From Pseudarthrobacter sulfonivorans (GTDB lineage: Bacteria > Actinomycetota > Actinomycetes > Actinomycetales > Micrococcaceae): a DNA stretch of 64,000 nt. Under the pieces are notes generated by a model. The model was not told where the DNA came from, made no database searches, and saw only the letters and a program-made list of their open reading frames with translations. Each line of letters starts with the position of its first letter. The first letter of the stretch is position 1. A program made the translations under genes and the position numbers. Shown here one piece after another: positions 7,985 through 16,076 of this stretch. The stretch spans positions 56,860 to 120,859 of the forward strand of contig NZ_JANFCZ010000011.1 of assembly GCF_024391045.1 (NCBI RefSeq), written 5' to 3'.

Positions 7985-9910
7985 CTAGGCGTCCGAACGC
8001 AGTGCCCGGCGCTCCATCTCCAGCATCATCAGCTCGCGGTTGAGCCGCTGGAAGTCCTCGGGGTTCGCCGTAGCGTCCAGCCGCTGCAGCTGTCCCATCT
8101 TGTCCGCCTTGACCCGTGTGATCTGCAGTTCGAACAGCCGGGCCAGGATGTCCCGGCAGTACTTCTGGACGGCTTCGGCGGTGCTGGCCGGCAGCGGCAC
8201 CACGGCGAGTTCGGATACCAGCGGACGCAGGGGTTCGGGGACTTCGTGCATGACCTGCTCCACCCAGCGCAGCGGCTCGCCGATCAACCCGGGTCCCGAG
8301 GCGCGCATGGCATCGTGGACAGCCTGGAAGGCGGGCGTCACGAACCGTGCGGCCGAGAAGCGTTCCCAGATGCCCCCGCCCAGCAGCGCGGGCTCCTGGA
8401 GGGCCACCTCCAGCGCCTGCCGCTCCATGGACGCCACCGGATCGCGCGGATCCGGGCGGTGGTAGGAAGGAACAGCGCCCGACGCCGGTCCGGCAGCAAC
8501 GCCGGGCCCGCCGGGTTGGGTGCCGCGCACCGGAGCGGAAGCACCGGAAGGCGTCCCCGCTGACGCAGGTGCGCCGCCGGCTTCACGTTTCATGGCCACG
8601 GCGACGGCCCGGCTGACCTCTTCGACCGCCATGCCGAGCCAGCCGGCCAGCTGGCGCGCGTAGCCGGGCCTGATGGCAGCGTCACGGATCCGGGCCACTA
8701 CGGGGGCGGCTTCGCGGAGGGCCGCCACGCGGCCTTCCACCGTGTCCAGGTTGTGGCGCTTCAGTGTGGCTTTGATGGCGAATTCAAAGAGCGGGCGCCG
8801 GCTGTTGATCAGGTCCCTGACGGCGGCGTCGCCCTTGGTCTGCCGCAGGTCACAGGGGTCCGCGCCGGTGGGGTCAACGGCCACATAGTTCTGCGCCACG
8901 AACCGCTGGTCCTCCTCGAAGGCGCGCAGCGCGGCTTTCTGTCCGGCGGCGTCGCCGTCGAAGGTGAAGATGACCTCTCCCCCGGTGCCGTCGTCGGACA
9001 GCAGTCGGCGGGCGATCTTGATGTGTTCGGTGCCGAACGCGGTGCCGCAGGTGGCCACCGCCGTCGGGATTCCTGCGAGGTGGCAGGCCATCACGTCCGT
9101 GTAGCCCTCCACCACCACCAGCTGGCGGTCCTTGGCGACGTGCTTCTTGGCGAGGTCGATCCCGTAGAGCACCTGCGACTTCTTGTAGAGCGTGGTCTCC
9201 GGGGTGTTGAGGTATTTGGGGCCCTGGTCATCCTCGTAGAGCTTCCGGGCGCCGAAGCCGATGGTGTCCCCGGAGATGTCGCGGATGGGCCAGATCAGGC
9301 GGCCCCGGAACCGGTCGTAGATCCCCCGGTTGCCCTCCGAAAACATGCCCGTGAGCCTGAGCTCAGCATCCGTGAAGCCGCGGCCGCGGAGGTGCTTCAG
9401 GAGCGCGTCCCAGCCCTGTGGTGCGTAGCCGACGCCGAACTGTTCCGAGGCGGCCCGGTCGAAGCCACGCTCGAACAGGAAGTTCCGGCCCTCTGCGGCG
9501 CCGGGCGTCAGGAGCTGGGCACGGAAGAACTCATCGGCGATCTTGTGGGCATCCAGGAGCCGCTGGCGCTTCCCGACTTCCTCGCGGCTAGGGCCGGTTC
9601 CGCCGTCCTCGTAGCGCAGTTCGTAGCCAATGCGGGCCGCGAGCTTTTCCACGGCTTCGTGGAAGGACGTGTGGTCCTGTTTCTGCACAAACGAGATGAC
9701 GTCGCCATCTTCGCCGCAGCCGAAGCAGTGGTACCTGCCCACCTGCGGGCGGACGGTGAACGACGGCGAGCGCTCGTCATGGAAGGGGCACAATCCCTTG
9801 TAGGTTCCCAGGCCGGCACCCTTGAGCGTGACGTAGCCGTCAACCACTTCCTTGATGTCCGTGCGCTGGCGTACTTCGTCAATATCTTCACGTTTGATCA
9901 GGCCAGCCAC
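7985..9910 (-). CDS. dnaG: DNA primase
   Basis: DnaG makes the RNA primers for replication. This 641-residue protein has the N-terminal CHC2 zinc finger (C41, H44, C62, C65). The TOPRIM catalytic core follows, with VVVEGYTDVMA giving the conserved Glu and TFDGDAAGQKA the DxD. A C-terminal helical region after about residue 450 matches the helicase-interaction part and is preceded by a Gly/Pro/Ala-rich linker. Length is normal for actinobacteria. The start is GTG at 9910 (MAGLIKREDI). In mycobacteria dnaG directly follows dgt; here a five-gene redox cassette separates them. Confidence 0.97.
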   Translation of the reverse strand: MAGLIKREDIDEVRQRTDIKEVVDGYVTLKGAGLGTYKGLCPFHDERSPSFTVRPQVGRYHCFGCGEDGDVISFVQKQDHTSFHEAVEKLAARIGYELRYEDGGTGPSREEVGKRQRLLDAHKIADEFFRAQLLTPGAAEGRNFLFERGFDRAASEQFGVGYAPQGWDALLKHLRGRGFTDAELRLTGMFSEGNRGIYDRFRGRLIWPIRDISGDTIGFGARKLYEDDQGPKYLNTPETTLYKKSQVLYGIDLAKKHVAKDRQLVVVEGYTDVMACHLAGIPTAVATCGTAFGTEHIKIARRLLSDDGTGGEVIFTFDGDAAGQKAALRAFEEDQRFVAQNYVAVDPTGADPCDLRQTKGDAAVRDLINSRRPLFEFAIKATLKRHNLDTVEGRVAALREAAPVVARIRDAAIRPGYARQLAGWLGMAVEEVSRAVAVAMKREAGGAPASAGTPSGASAPVRGTQPGGPGVAAGPASGAVPSYHRPDPRDPVASMERQALEVALQEPALLGGGIWERFSAARFVTPAFQAVHDAMRASGPGLIGEPLRWVEQVMHEVPEPLRPLVSELAVVPLPASTAEAVQKYCRDILARLFELQITRVKADKMGQLQRLDATANPEDFQRLNRELMMLEMERRALRSDA

Positions 9911-9954
9911 AGAGCTATCCTAGTCCCCGCACCAAAATGCTGGCCGTGGCGGGA

Positions 9955-10224
9955 CTACCGGCGTCCACCCTGCAGGGGTCCGGAAGGGCCCTCCCGCCGG
10001 GTGCCCTGCAGCAGGGTGAGGGCCAGTACGGGACAGAGGGCGACGGCGTCGCGGGCCGCCCCGACCTCAGCGTCTGCAAGGGGAACGTCCGTGCGGTCGC
10101 GGCCTGCCCTGCCGCGTGCCACCGGGTAGCCCCAGTCGTCCCGGTCCAGCACGCCGGCGAGCAGTTCGGTGCACAGTCCGCGGCCGTCGCACCTGGTCCA
10201 GTCAATGTGCAGGTAGGCGCTCAT
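9955..10224 (-). CDS. Small ferredoxin, probably [3Fe-4S] type
   Basis: This 89-residue protein has only three cysteines, C12 and C18 in CDGRGLC and C64 in the motif CPVLAL. The C-x5-C...CP arrangement is that of single-cluster [3Fe-4S] ferredoxins. The ATG at 10224 overlaps the stop of the NuoF-like gene (ATGA), which decides the start over an in-frame upstream candidate at 10251 and implies coupled translation. It is the last gene of the redox cassette and presumably exchanges electrons with the NuoF-like protein. Confidence 0.85.
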   Translation of the reverse strand: MSAYLHIDWTRCDGRGLCTELLAGVLDRDDWGYPVARGRAGRDRTDVPLADAEVGAARDAVALCPVLALTLLQGTRREGPSGPLQGGRR

Positions 10225-11477
10225 TCCGGCAAGCCTCCGGTAGCCAGGCAACGACCGCCCAGGTGTGACCGGACATCGTCGCCGAAAACGTCCAGCGCGC
10301 TGGCCACCATCCCCACCGTGCCGTCAGGGTGCCGGCACGCACCGCGGCCGGAGACCAGCCGGGCTAGCCGGTCCAACTCGCCGGGAAGCGTGGGGTTCCG
10401 CTCGCCGCCGGCAATCCGGTTGAGGACGGATGCCATCGCCGGCAGCCCGAACATGCAGGGCCCGCACTGCCTGGCGGACTCACCGGCCAGGTAGGAGAGG
10501 ATTCGAGCCGTGACCTGCAACCCGCAGGTGTCCGTGCCCAGGCCGTGGACCACTCCGGCGCCGGGCCTGACCGTCCGTCCCGGCGGACCGGCGGGCGATA
10601 GCTGATACGGGCCGGGCCGGACCCAGCGGCCGTGATAACCCCCCACGAGCACGGCGGACAAGGAAGCCGGTTCCATGCCGGCCGAGGCGAGGACATCGTG
10701 GAGGTTGGCCCCGCCTGGCACTTCCAGGACAACTTCGTGCACCGGAGGCGGGCCGGAGACGGACAGGAGCCGGGTGCCCGGGTCGGAGGGTGTACCCGCT
10801 TGCCGGAACCACCCGGCGCCGTGCCTGCCGATCAGGGCCACCTGTGCCAGGGTTTCGACATTAATGACCAGGGTGGGATGGACGTTGAGTCCGGACTCAC
10901 TAAGCCGGCGGCGCTGGTCCACTGGCAACGCGGAGCCGGTGGCAATCATGTTGACGACGGCACTGGCTTCCCCGGAGATGAAAGTTTCCGGAGCTTCCAC
11001 GATCTCTATCCGCCGGGCACCCGGATGCTCCGCGAGCGCCCGGCGGAGCCCGGAAATGGCGGCGGCCGGGACATAAAGGTACATCTGCGTGCCGGATAAA
11101 GCGCCGTTCAAGGCAAGCAGGCCGTCAAGGACCAGGTGGGGCGCGTAGGCCAGCAGCGTCCGGTCCTTGAAGCTGAGAGGTTCGCCTTCGGCGCCGTTGG
11201 CGATCACCACCGGCCCGGCCGGGAACCATCCCCTCCGGCGGGACTGGGCCGCGGTCAGGGCTTTCCGCCAGGTTTCGAAGGCTGCGCCGCCGCGGCCTGT
11301 GAGCCCTGAAGCCTCCAGTTCCCGCAGTAAGGTGCCGGTGATGGCACCGGGGTCCAAGGGCCCGAACGTCTCCAGATGCCGGGCCAGCGACGGATCCGGC
11401 CCGGCGGCCATCAGACGGGACGCTTGCGGCCCTGCGGGCGGGTCCTGCTGCGCCAGCGTTTCCGGCAATGCGTTCAC
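10221..11477 (-). CDS. NuoF-like (complex I 51-kDa-like) flavin/Fe-S protein
   Basis: The 418-residue protein shows the FMN/NADH-binding Rossmann-like motif GRGGAAFETW, then NGAEGEPLSFKDR, which parallels NADEGEPGTFKDR of NuoF. A SLBB-like middle part follows, then the Fe-S binding C-terminus with QCGPC and GRGACRHPDGT. These Cys would ligate one [4Fe-4S] cluster, as N3 does in complex I. No other complex I subunit is nearby, so it is likely a stand-alone NAD(P)H dehydrogenase input module. The GTG start at 11477 overlaps the previous stop (GTGA), and the stop overlaps the ferredoxin start (ATGA). Confidence 0.85.
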   Translation of the reverse strand: MNALPETLAQQDPPAGPQASRLMAAGPDPSLARHLETFGPLDPGAITGTLLRELEASGLTGRGGAAFETWRKALTAAQSRRRGWFPAGPVVIANGAEGEPLSFKDRTLLAYAPHLVLDGLLALNGALSGTQMYLYVPAAAISGLRRALAEHPGARRIEIVEAPETFISGEASAVVNMIATGSALPVDQRRRLSESGLNVHPTLVINVETLAQVALIGRHGAGWFRQAGTPSDPGTRLLSVSGPPPVHEVVLEVPGGANLHDVLASAGMEPASLSAVLVGGYHGRWVRPGPYQLSPAGPPGRTVRPGAGVVHGLGTDTCGLQVTARILSYLAGESARQCGPCMFGLPAMASVLNRIAGGERNPTLPGELDRLARLVSGRGACRHPDGTVGMVASALDVFGDDVRSHLGGRCLATGGLPE

Positions 11478-12031
11478 GGGAGGTTCCCCTCACGGGCCCT
11501 GGAGGTTTCCAGGAACGCTGCGGACAGGCGCCACACCAGGGCTGCTGCGACGGCGATGGCTGAGGCTGCCGCCAGGAGGAAGAACAACGTGCTTCCAACG
11601 TCCGTTCCGTTTCCGATGGCGTGCGCCATCGCCACCGGCCAGACACCGTAGCTCAGCCAGTGGACTGCCTTGAAGACACGCTGGCCCATCCGGTGCCGGA
11701 GCAGGGCGGTCACAATGACCGCGGCCACAAGGTCCAATGCCACCGTCCCGAGTCCCTGCCAGAACGGCCGGAACGAGCCCAGGAACGGAACCACGACGTC
11801 CACCGGGCGCAGCTTGGCGTAGGAGTCCAGCAGTAGCGAGCCAACGTGCAGGACCAGGAATACCGCGGCCAGGAGGGCGATGTTCCGGTGGAGGAGGCTG
11901 ATGGAGAACCGCGGCAGCACCAGCACAGGCCTCCCTGACCGGTTGAGGATACCCAGCAGCAATGACGCGGTGAACAGCGCCAGCGCAATGAATCCGCTGG
12001 CCCGGCCGAACGCCCACATGGCCTCATCCAC
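11474..12031 (-). CDS. Ferric-reductase-like transmembrane haem protein
   Basis: About 185 residues with five or six hydrophobic helices. Pairs of His sit on separate helices (LLHRNIALL, VFLVLHVGS, FKAVHWLSYG, VAMAHAIGN), the layout that holds b-type haems in the ferric reductase/NOX/MsrQ group. The frame is open to 12166, but the part before residue VDEAMWAFGR is the antisense-like tail of the ApbE gene. The GTG at 12031 is preferred and gives an 8-base overlap with the apbE stop; ATG 12019 is an alternative. It presumably carries electrons across the membrane between the NuoF-like/ferredoxin pair inside and a flavin acceptor outside. Confidence 0.82.
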   Translation of the reverse strand: MDEAMWAFGRASGFIALALFTASLLLGILNRSGRPVLVLPRFSISLLHRNIALLAAVFLVLHVGSLLLDSYAKLRPVDVVVPFLGSFRPFWQGLGTVALDLVAAVIVTALLRHRMGQRVFKAVHWLSYGVWPVAMAHAIGNGTDVGSTLFFLLAAASAIAVAAALVWRLSAAFLETSRAREGNLP

Positions 12032-13007
12032 GGGAAGCACCCGCCTGAACACGGCGGCGTTCGTCCGGCCAGCCGCCGGTTGACATGGTCCGTCCCCGCT
12101 GGTCCACGAAGCGGCCCGGGATGCCCGCGGACCGGAACCAGTCAAGGGCCGCCGAACCTCGGACAATGGCTGCCGTGCTGTACGCGTTGGCCTCCAGGCA
12201 GGTGCGCGCCGCCACCGTCACGGACCGCCACACGGGATCCGCGGGAAGGCCAAAGCGGGGGTCAAGGATGTGATGGACGTCGGTGCCGGCGTGCTTCCAG
12301 CGCCTCTTCTGCGTGCTGGACGTCGCGAGCGCAAACCCGGGCTCGAGGGCGATGCGCTCGCCAGGATCCGCGGGAAGGTCCTGAACGAGGACCTGCCAGG
12401 CACCCGGTTGGCCCGCGACGAAAGGTCCCGAGCCGGCCGTCGCCAGGTCGCCGCCCAGGCTGACCAGTACTCCGCAGCCCAGCCTGGCGTGCACCTGTGC
12501 AGCGGCAAGGTCCGCTGCCACGGCCTTGGCGGTCGCTCCCAGGTCCAGGCGCAGGTCCGCTGGAACGGTCAAGGTGCTGCCGTCGAGGCGGATCCGCGTC
12601 CAGCCGGGAACGCGCGGTGCAGCCGGTCGGTTTTCGGTGAGGTGCGCAGGCGGCACCGCGGGAACGCCGGGGTGGTGGATCGGCACGGGCACGCTGGCGA
12701 TCCCCTGGCGGTACCCGAGGGCGTCCAGGTCGGCGCCGAGGGTCGGGTCAACGTCGCCCGCTGTCAGGCGCGCGGCAAACAGGGCCCGTTCCATCAGGTG
12801 CCGGAACGTTGCACTGACCGTGACGCCGTCGGCCATGACAGGCCCTAGCCTCATCAACTCGGAATCGCTGCGGAAGCGGCTGCAGGCCAGGTCCACGCCC
12901 GCCACCACGGCGCGCACCACCTCTTCTGCTTCCGCCAGCATCCACTGGTGGGTGACGGTCAGGCAAGCATCAAGGCCCCACACCGGCCACCTGGATTGCG
13001 CCTCCAT
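12024..13007 (-). CDS. apbE: FAD:protein FMN transferase (ApbE)
   Basis: ApbE attaches FMN covalently to Thr/Ser of exported redox proteins. The 327-residue protein has the family blocks CSRFRSDSEL, DPTLGADLDALGY, LDLGATAKAVAADLAA and VSLGGDLATAG, and the C-terminal HILDPRFGLPAD with the metal-binding TCLEANAYSTA. The frame is open to 13256, but that extension runs through the secreted-protein gene. The ATG at 13007, one base after that gene's TGA, fits the family start. No lipobox is evident, so this may be a cytoplasmic-side or differently exported variant. Its target protein is not obvious in the cluster. Confidence 0.9.
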   Translation of the reverse strand: MEAQSRWPVWGLDACLTVTHQWMLAEAEEVVRAVVAGVDLACSRFRSDSELMRLGPVMADGVTVSATFRHLMERALFAARLTAGDVDPTLGADLDALGYRQGIASVPVPIHHPGVPAVPPAHLTENRPAAPRVPGWTRIRLDGSTLTVPADLRLDLGATAKAVAADLAAAQVHARLGCGVLVSLGGDLATAGSGPFVAGQPGAWQVLVQDLPADPGERIALEPGFALATSSTQKRRWKHAGTDVHHILDPRFGLPADPVWRSVTVAARTCLEANAYSTAAIVRGSAALDWFRSAGIPGRFVDQRGRTMSTGGWPDERRRVQAGASRG

Positions 13008-13008
13008 G

Positions 13009-13335
13009 TCAGGATCCCGACGACCGTCCATGGGTGACGTTGCCGTTGCCGGGCTGGACCGGGCTGGTTCCGGTGAAGCCCCGGGGGCGGCGGCCACTGT
13101 TGTCCTGCGTGCCGGAGGAGCTGCCGGAAGAGGAGCGGGGGCCTGTGGAGGAGGTCCCGTCCGGCGCAGACGTCCCGCCGGGCGCTGTGGACGTCGTGGA
13201 ACCGGTCTTTGACAGGACCGAAGGAGTGGAGGAGTAGATCGCTGCGGCGGCGACACCCGCCGTTGCGAGGCTTCCCACGGCCACGGCAGCCGTAATCCCG
13301 CCGGCCAGTTGCTTTCCCCTGTTCCGGGTGCTCAT
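13009..13335 (-). CDS. Small exported Ser/Gly/Thr-rich protein
   Basis: 108 residues. An N-terminal signal-like segment (RNRGKQLAGGITAAVAVGSLATAGVAAAAIYSS, about residues 4-36) is followed by a low-complexity Ser/Thr/Gly/Pro tail. The ATG at 13335 has GGGAG upstream. The stop lies one base before apbE. In comparable clusters the gene at this position is often an FMN-binding-domain substrate of ApbE, but no FMN_bind domain or clear flavinylation motif is visible. It could be a degenerate remnant of such a gene or an unrelated surface protein. Confidence 0.7.
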   Translation of the reverse strand: MSTRNRGKQLAGGITAAVAVGSLATAGVAAAAIYSSTPSVLSKTGSTTSTAPGGTSAPDGTSSTGPRSSSGSSSGTQDNSGRRPRGFTGTSPVQPGNGNVTHGRSSGS

Positions 13336-13435
13336 GACCTACTCCCGTCTACACCATCGGCTTCCTGGATCTGCCGTTACTTCCATCCTCCTCGCGGTTC
13401 CTGTGTAATTGCCTAGGACTGCCTGTATGTTCTGG

Positions 13436-14725
13436 TCACCACAGTGACGGCAGGCTCCCCACGAGCCGTTCGTACATGGCCAGCGCGGACCCGTCGGTCA
13501 GCGACGCCACCTGGTCGATGACCACCCTGAGCCGGGCGCCGTCGTCGGCCGCGTCCCGCCAGTCCGCGGCAAACATCGGCTCCAGGTGGCGGTCACCCGT
13601 GGCGTTCAGGGCGGTGACCAGGGCGTGCAGGACTTCGCGCTGGCGCTCGTAGATGGGCTGGCGGTGCTCGGTAGTCATCACAAATGTGGTGGCCAGGCCC
13701 TTCATCACGGCGATTTCCATCACCGTCTCGTCGGGGACCATCAGCTCGGCGTTGTACCGGGTGAGGTTTTCCGGGCCGTAGAGGGCGCGGGTGGTTTCCA
13801 GCGCGCTCTGGCAGAACCGGCCGATCAGCTGGCTGGTCATGTTTTTCAGGGCGGCCATGGATTTGCGGCTGCCGTCGGCCTCGCGGACCCACACGTCGGT
13901 GGCCTCGAGTCGGGCCAGGGCGGCGTCAATGGCGGCGGGGTCGTTGTGGGGCAGGTACCACTGCTTGGCGTAGCCCACCACGCGGGCGCGGTGGTCCGGG
14001 TTGTCCATCCAGCGGAGCTGGAAGTGCCCGGCCACAATCGCGTCCTCGACGTCGTGCACCGAGTAGGAGATGTCATCGGCAAGGTCCATGACCTGCGCCT
14101 CGAGGCAGGACCGGCGCTCCGGGGCCCCTTCCCGGATCCAGTTAAAGATGGGGAGGTCGTCCTCGTACGCGCCGAACTTGCTGGTCCGCTGGCCATGGAT
14201 CACCGGCGCTTCCAGTGCGGACCAGGGATATTTCGACGCCGCATCGAGGCTGGCGCGGGTGAGGTTCAGTCCGGCGGGCTGGCCGTCTGCCGTGAGCACC
14301 TTGGGTTCGAGGCGGGTGAGCAGCCGGAGGGTCTGGGCGTTGCCTTCAAATCCGCCGATGGCGTGTGCCACCTCGTTGAGGGCGGACTCGCCGTTGTGTC
14401 CGAAGGGCGGGTGCCCCAGGTCGTGGCTCAGGCACGCGGTGTCCACCACGTCCGGATCACAGCCCAGGGCCCGGCCCAGTTCCCGGCCCACCTGCGCCAC
14501 TTCAAGGCTGTGGGTCAGCCGGGTCCGGACGAAGTCATCGGTGTCCGGAGCCACCACCTGGGTTTTTGCGCCAAGCCTGCGCAGCGCCGAGGAATGCAGC
14601 ACCCGGGCACGGTCCCGCTCAAAGTCTGACCGGTAGGTGCTCTTGGGCGGCTCCTCCACCCAGCGCACAGTGTCCTGCGTCTGGTAGCCGGGCAGCTCCG
14701 GTGCCGTGGTCCGGGTCTCAGCCAC
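13436..14725 (-). CDS. dgt: dNTP triphosphohydrolase (dGTPase-like)
   Basis: The protein has 429 residues with a complete HD domain: H72 in TRLTHSLEVAQ, and H101-D102 in SHDLGHPPFGHNGE. A later DISYSVHDVEDA supplies the remaining metal-binding Asp. These enzymes cleave dNTP to deoxynucleoside plus triphosphate and tune dNTP pools. An ATG at 14773 is in frame but lies deep inside dusB. The GTG at 14725 (VAETRTTAPELPGY) gives an 8-base overlap with the dusB stop and fits the family N-terminus. It is co-transcribed with dusB. Confidence 0.92.
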   Translation of the reverse strand: MAETRTTAPELPGYQTQDTVRWVEEPPKSTYRSDFERDRARVLHSSALRRLGAKTQVVAPDTDDFVRTRLTHSLEVAQVGRELGRALGCDPDVVDTACLSHDLGHPPFGHNGESALNEVAHAIGGFEGNAQTLRLLTRLEPKVLTADGQPAGLNLTRASLDAASKYPWSALEAPVIHGQRTSKFGAYEDDLPIFNWIREGAPERRSCLEAQVMDLADDISYSVHDVEDAIVAGHFQLRWMDNPDHRARVVGYAKQWYLPHNDPAAIDAALARLEATDVWVREADGSRKSMAALKNMTSQLIGRFCQSALETTRALYGPENLTRYNAELMVPDETVMEIAVMKGLATTFVMTTEHRQPIYERQREVLHALVTALNATGDRHLEPMFAADWRDAADDGARLRVVIDQVASLTDGSALAMYERLVGSLPSLW

Positions 14726-15896
14726 CGGAAACGTCCAGCTCCGCGGCGGAGATGTCTTTGGATTGGGCATCATTCAGGGCGCGGGATTCCAGCCAGTCCT
14801 TGGGCAGCGCCGGCTTCTTCGGCGAACCGGCACGGCCCCGCGGGCCTTCGGCGTCCACTCCGGGGTAGGGCGAGTCCAGGTCCAGCTGGTCCAGGGTTTC
14901 GCGCAAGACCTCCAGGCTGGTGACCAGGGCCAGCCTGGTCCGCAGTTCGCCGCCCACTACGTAGCCCTTGAAGTACCAGGCGATGTGCTTGCGGATCTCA
15001 CGCAGGGCCTTGCCCTCATCGCCGAAGGTTTCGACCATCAGTTCCGCATGCCGGTAGACGCTCTCAGCCACCTTCCGCAGATCCGGCTTGTGCCGGACGT
15101 CGCTGCCTTCGAAGGCCGCCATCAAGTCACCGAACAGCCACGGCCGGCCCTGGCAGCCACGGCCCACCACCACACCGTCCACCCCGGTTTCGTGGACCAT
15201 GCGGACGGCGTCCTCCGCGGACCAGATGTCCCCGTTGCCCAGGACCGGGATGTCCGGCAGGGCTTCGCGGAGCCGGGCGATCGCGGACCAGTCGGCCTGG
15301 CCGGAGTAGAACTGCGCCGCTGTGCGGCCGTGGAGTGCGACGGCGGCAACACCGGAATCGCGGGCAATGCGACCCGCGTCGAGGTAGGTGAGGTGGTCTT
15401 CGTCGATGCCTTTGCGCATCTTGATGGTCAGTGGGATTCCGCCCTTGGACGCCTCTTTGACCGCGGTCTGGACGATGGAGGTAAAGAGGTCGATCTTCCA
15501 GGGCAGGGCGGACCCGCCGCCACGCCGGGTGACCTTGGGAACGGGGCAGCCGAAGTTCAGGTCGATGTGGTCTGCGCGGTCCTCCTCCACCAGCATGCGC
15601 ACCGCCTGGCCGACGGTCACCGGATCCACGCCGTACAGCTGGACGGAGCGGACTTTTTCGTCGTCGTCGTGCGAGATGATCCGCAGGGATTCGGGGGTGC
15701 GCTCCACGAGGGCTCGCGAGGTGACCATCTCCGCCACGTAGAGGCCGCCGCCGTATTCACGGCACAGTCGGCGGAAGGCGGAGTTGGTGATGCCCGCCAT
15801 GGGAGCCAGGATCACGGGGGTGTCCACCGTGATGTTGCCCAGCTTCAGGGGCGGGAGTTCCAGCTTGGGGGCGGGAGGCGTTGCGGTAACAGTCAC
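14718..15896 (-). CDS. dusB: tRNA-dihydrouridine synthase B
   Basis: DusB reduces uridine in the D loop of tRNA using FMN and NADPH. The 392-residue protein has VILAPMAGITNSAFRRL for FMN binding, the catalytic Cys C117 in DLNFGCPVPKVTRRGGGSAL, and the later VVVGRGCQGRPWLF phosphate loop. The C-terminal helical domain matches the family. The GTG start is at 15896. It leads a dusB-dgt pair with an 8-base overlap, a neighbourhood conserved in actinobacteria between glyS and dnaG. Confidence 0.95.
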   Translation of the reverse strand: MTVTATPPAPKLELPPLKLGNITVDTPVILAPMAGITNSAFRRLCREYGGGLYVAEMVTSRALVERTPESLRIISHDDDEKVRSVQLYGVDPVTVGQAVRMLVEEDRADHIDLNFGCPVPKVTRRGGGSALPWKIDLFTSIVQTAVKEASKGGIPLTIKMRKGIDEDHLTYLDAGRIARDSGVAAVALHGRTAAQFYSGQADWSAIARLREALPDIPVLGNGDIWSAEDAVRMVHETGVDGVVVGRGCQGRPWLFGDLMAAFEGSDVRHKPDLRKVAESVYRHAELMVETFGDEGKALREIRKHIAWYFKGYVVGGELRTRLALVTSLEVLRETLDQLDLDSPYPGVDAEGPRGRAGSPKKPALPKDWLESRALNDAQSKDISAAELDVSGG

Positions 15897-15997
15897 CCGT
15901 CCATTGTCGCAAAGCCGGACAAATCGGCGGAAATCGCCTGGCTGCCGGGTCAGGCCGGCCAGTCCGGGCCACGCGCGGTCGGCCGGGCCACTCCGGG

Positions 15998-16076
15998 TCG
16001 GTCCGCTCAGCCGGGTCAGCCCGGTCGGTCCGTTCAGCCGGGTCAGCCGCGGTGCGCTCAGCCTGGTCAGCCGCGG
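15998..16076. repeat. Imperfect 24-28 bp tandem repeat (three units)
   Basis: Units at 15998-16024, 16025-16052 and 16053-16076 share the core CTCAGCCgGGTCAGCC, with near-identical first and second units. The array covers the intergenic space between dusB and the YibE/F gene and supplies the stop codon of the latter (16067-16069). Such slippage-prone DNA could vary the tail of that protein. Confidence 0.75.

Noticed and set aside
8753..10129. 458-residue plus-strand open frame opposite dnaG
   Set aside because: Antisense shadow of dnaG with no recognisable domains.
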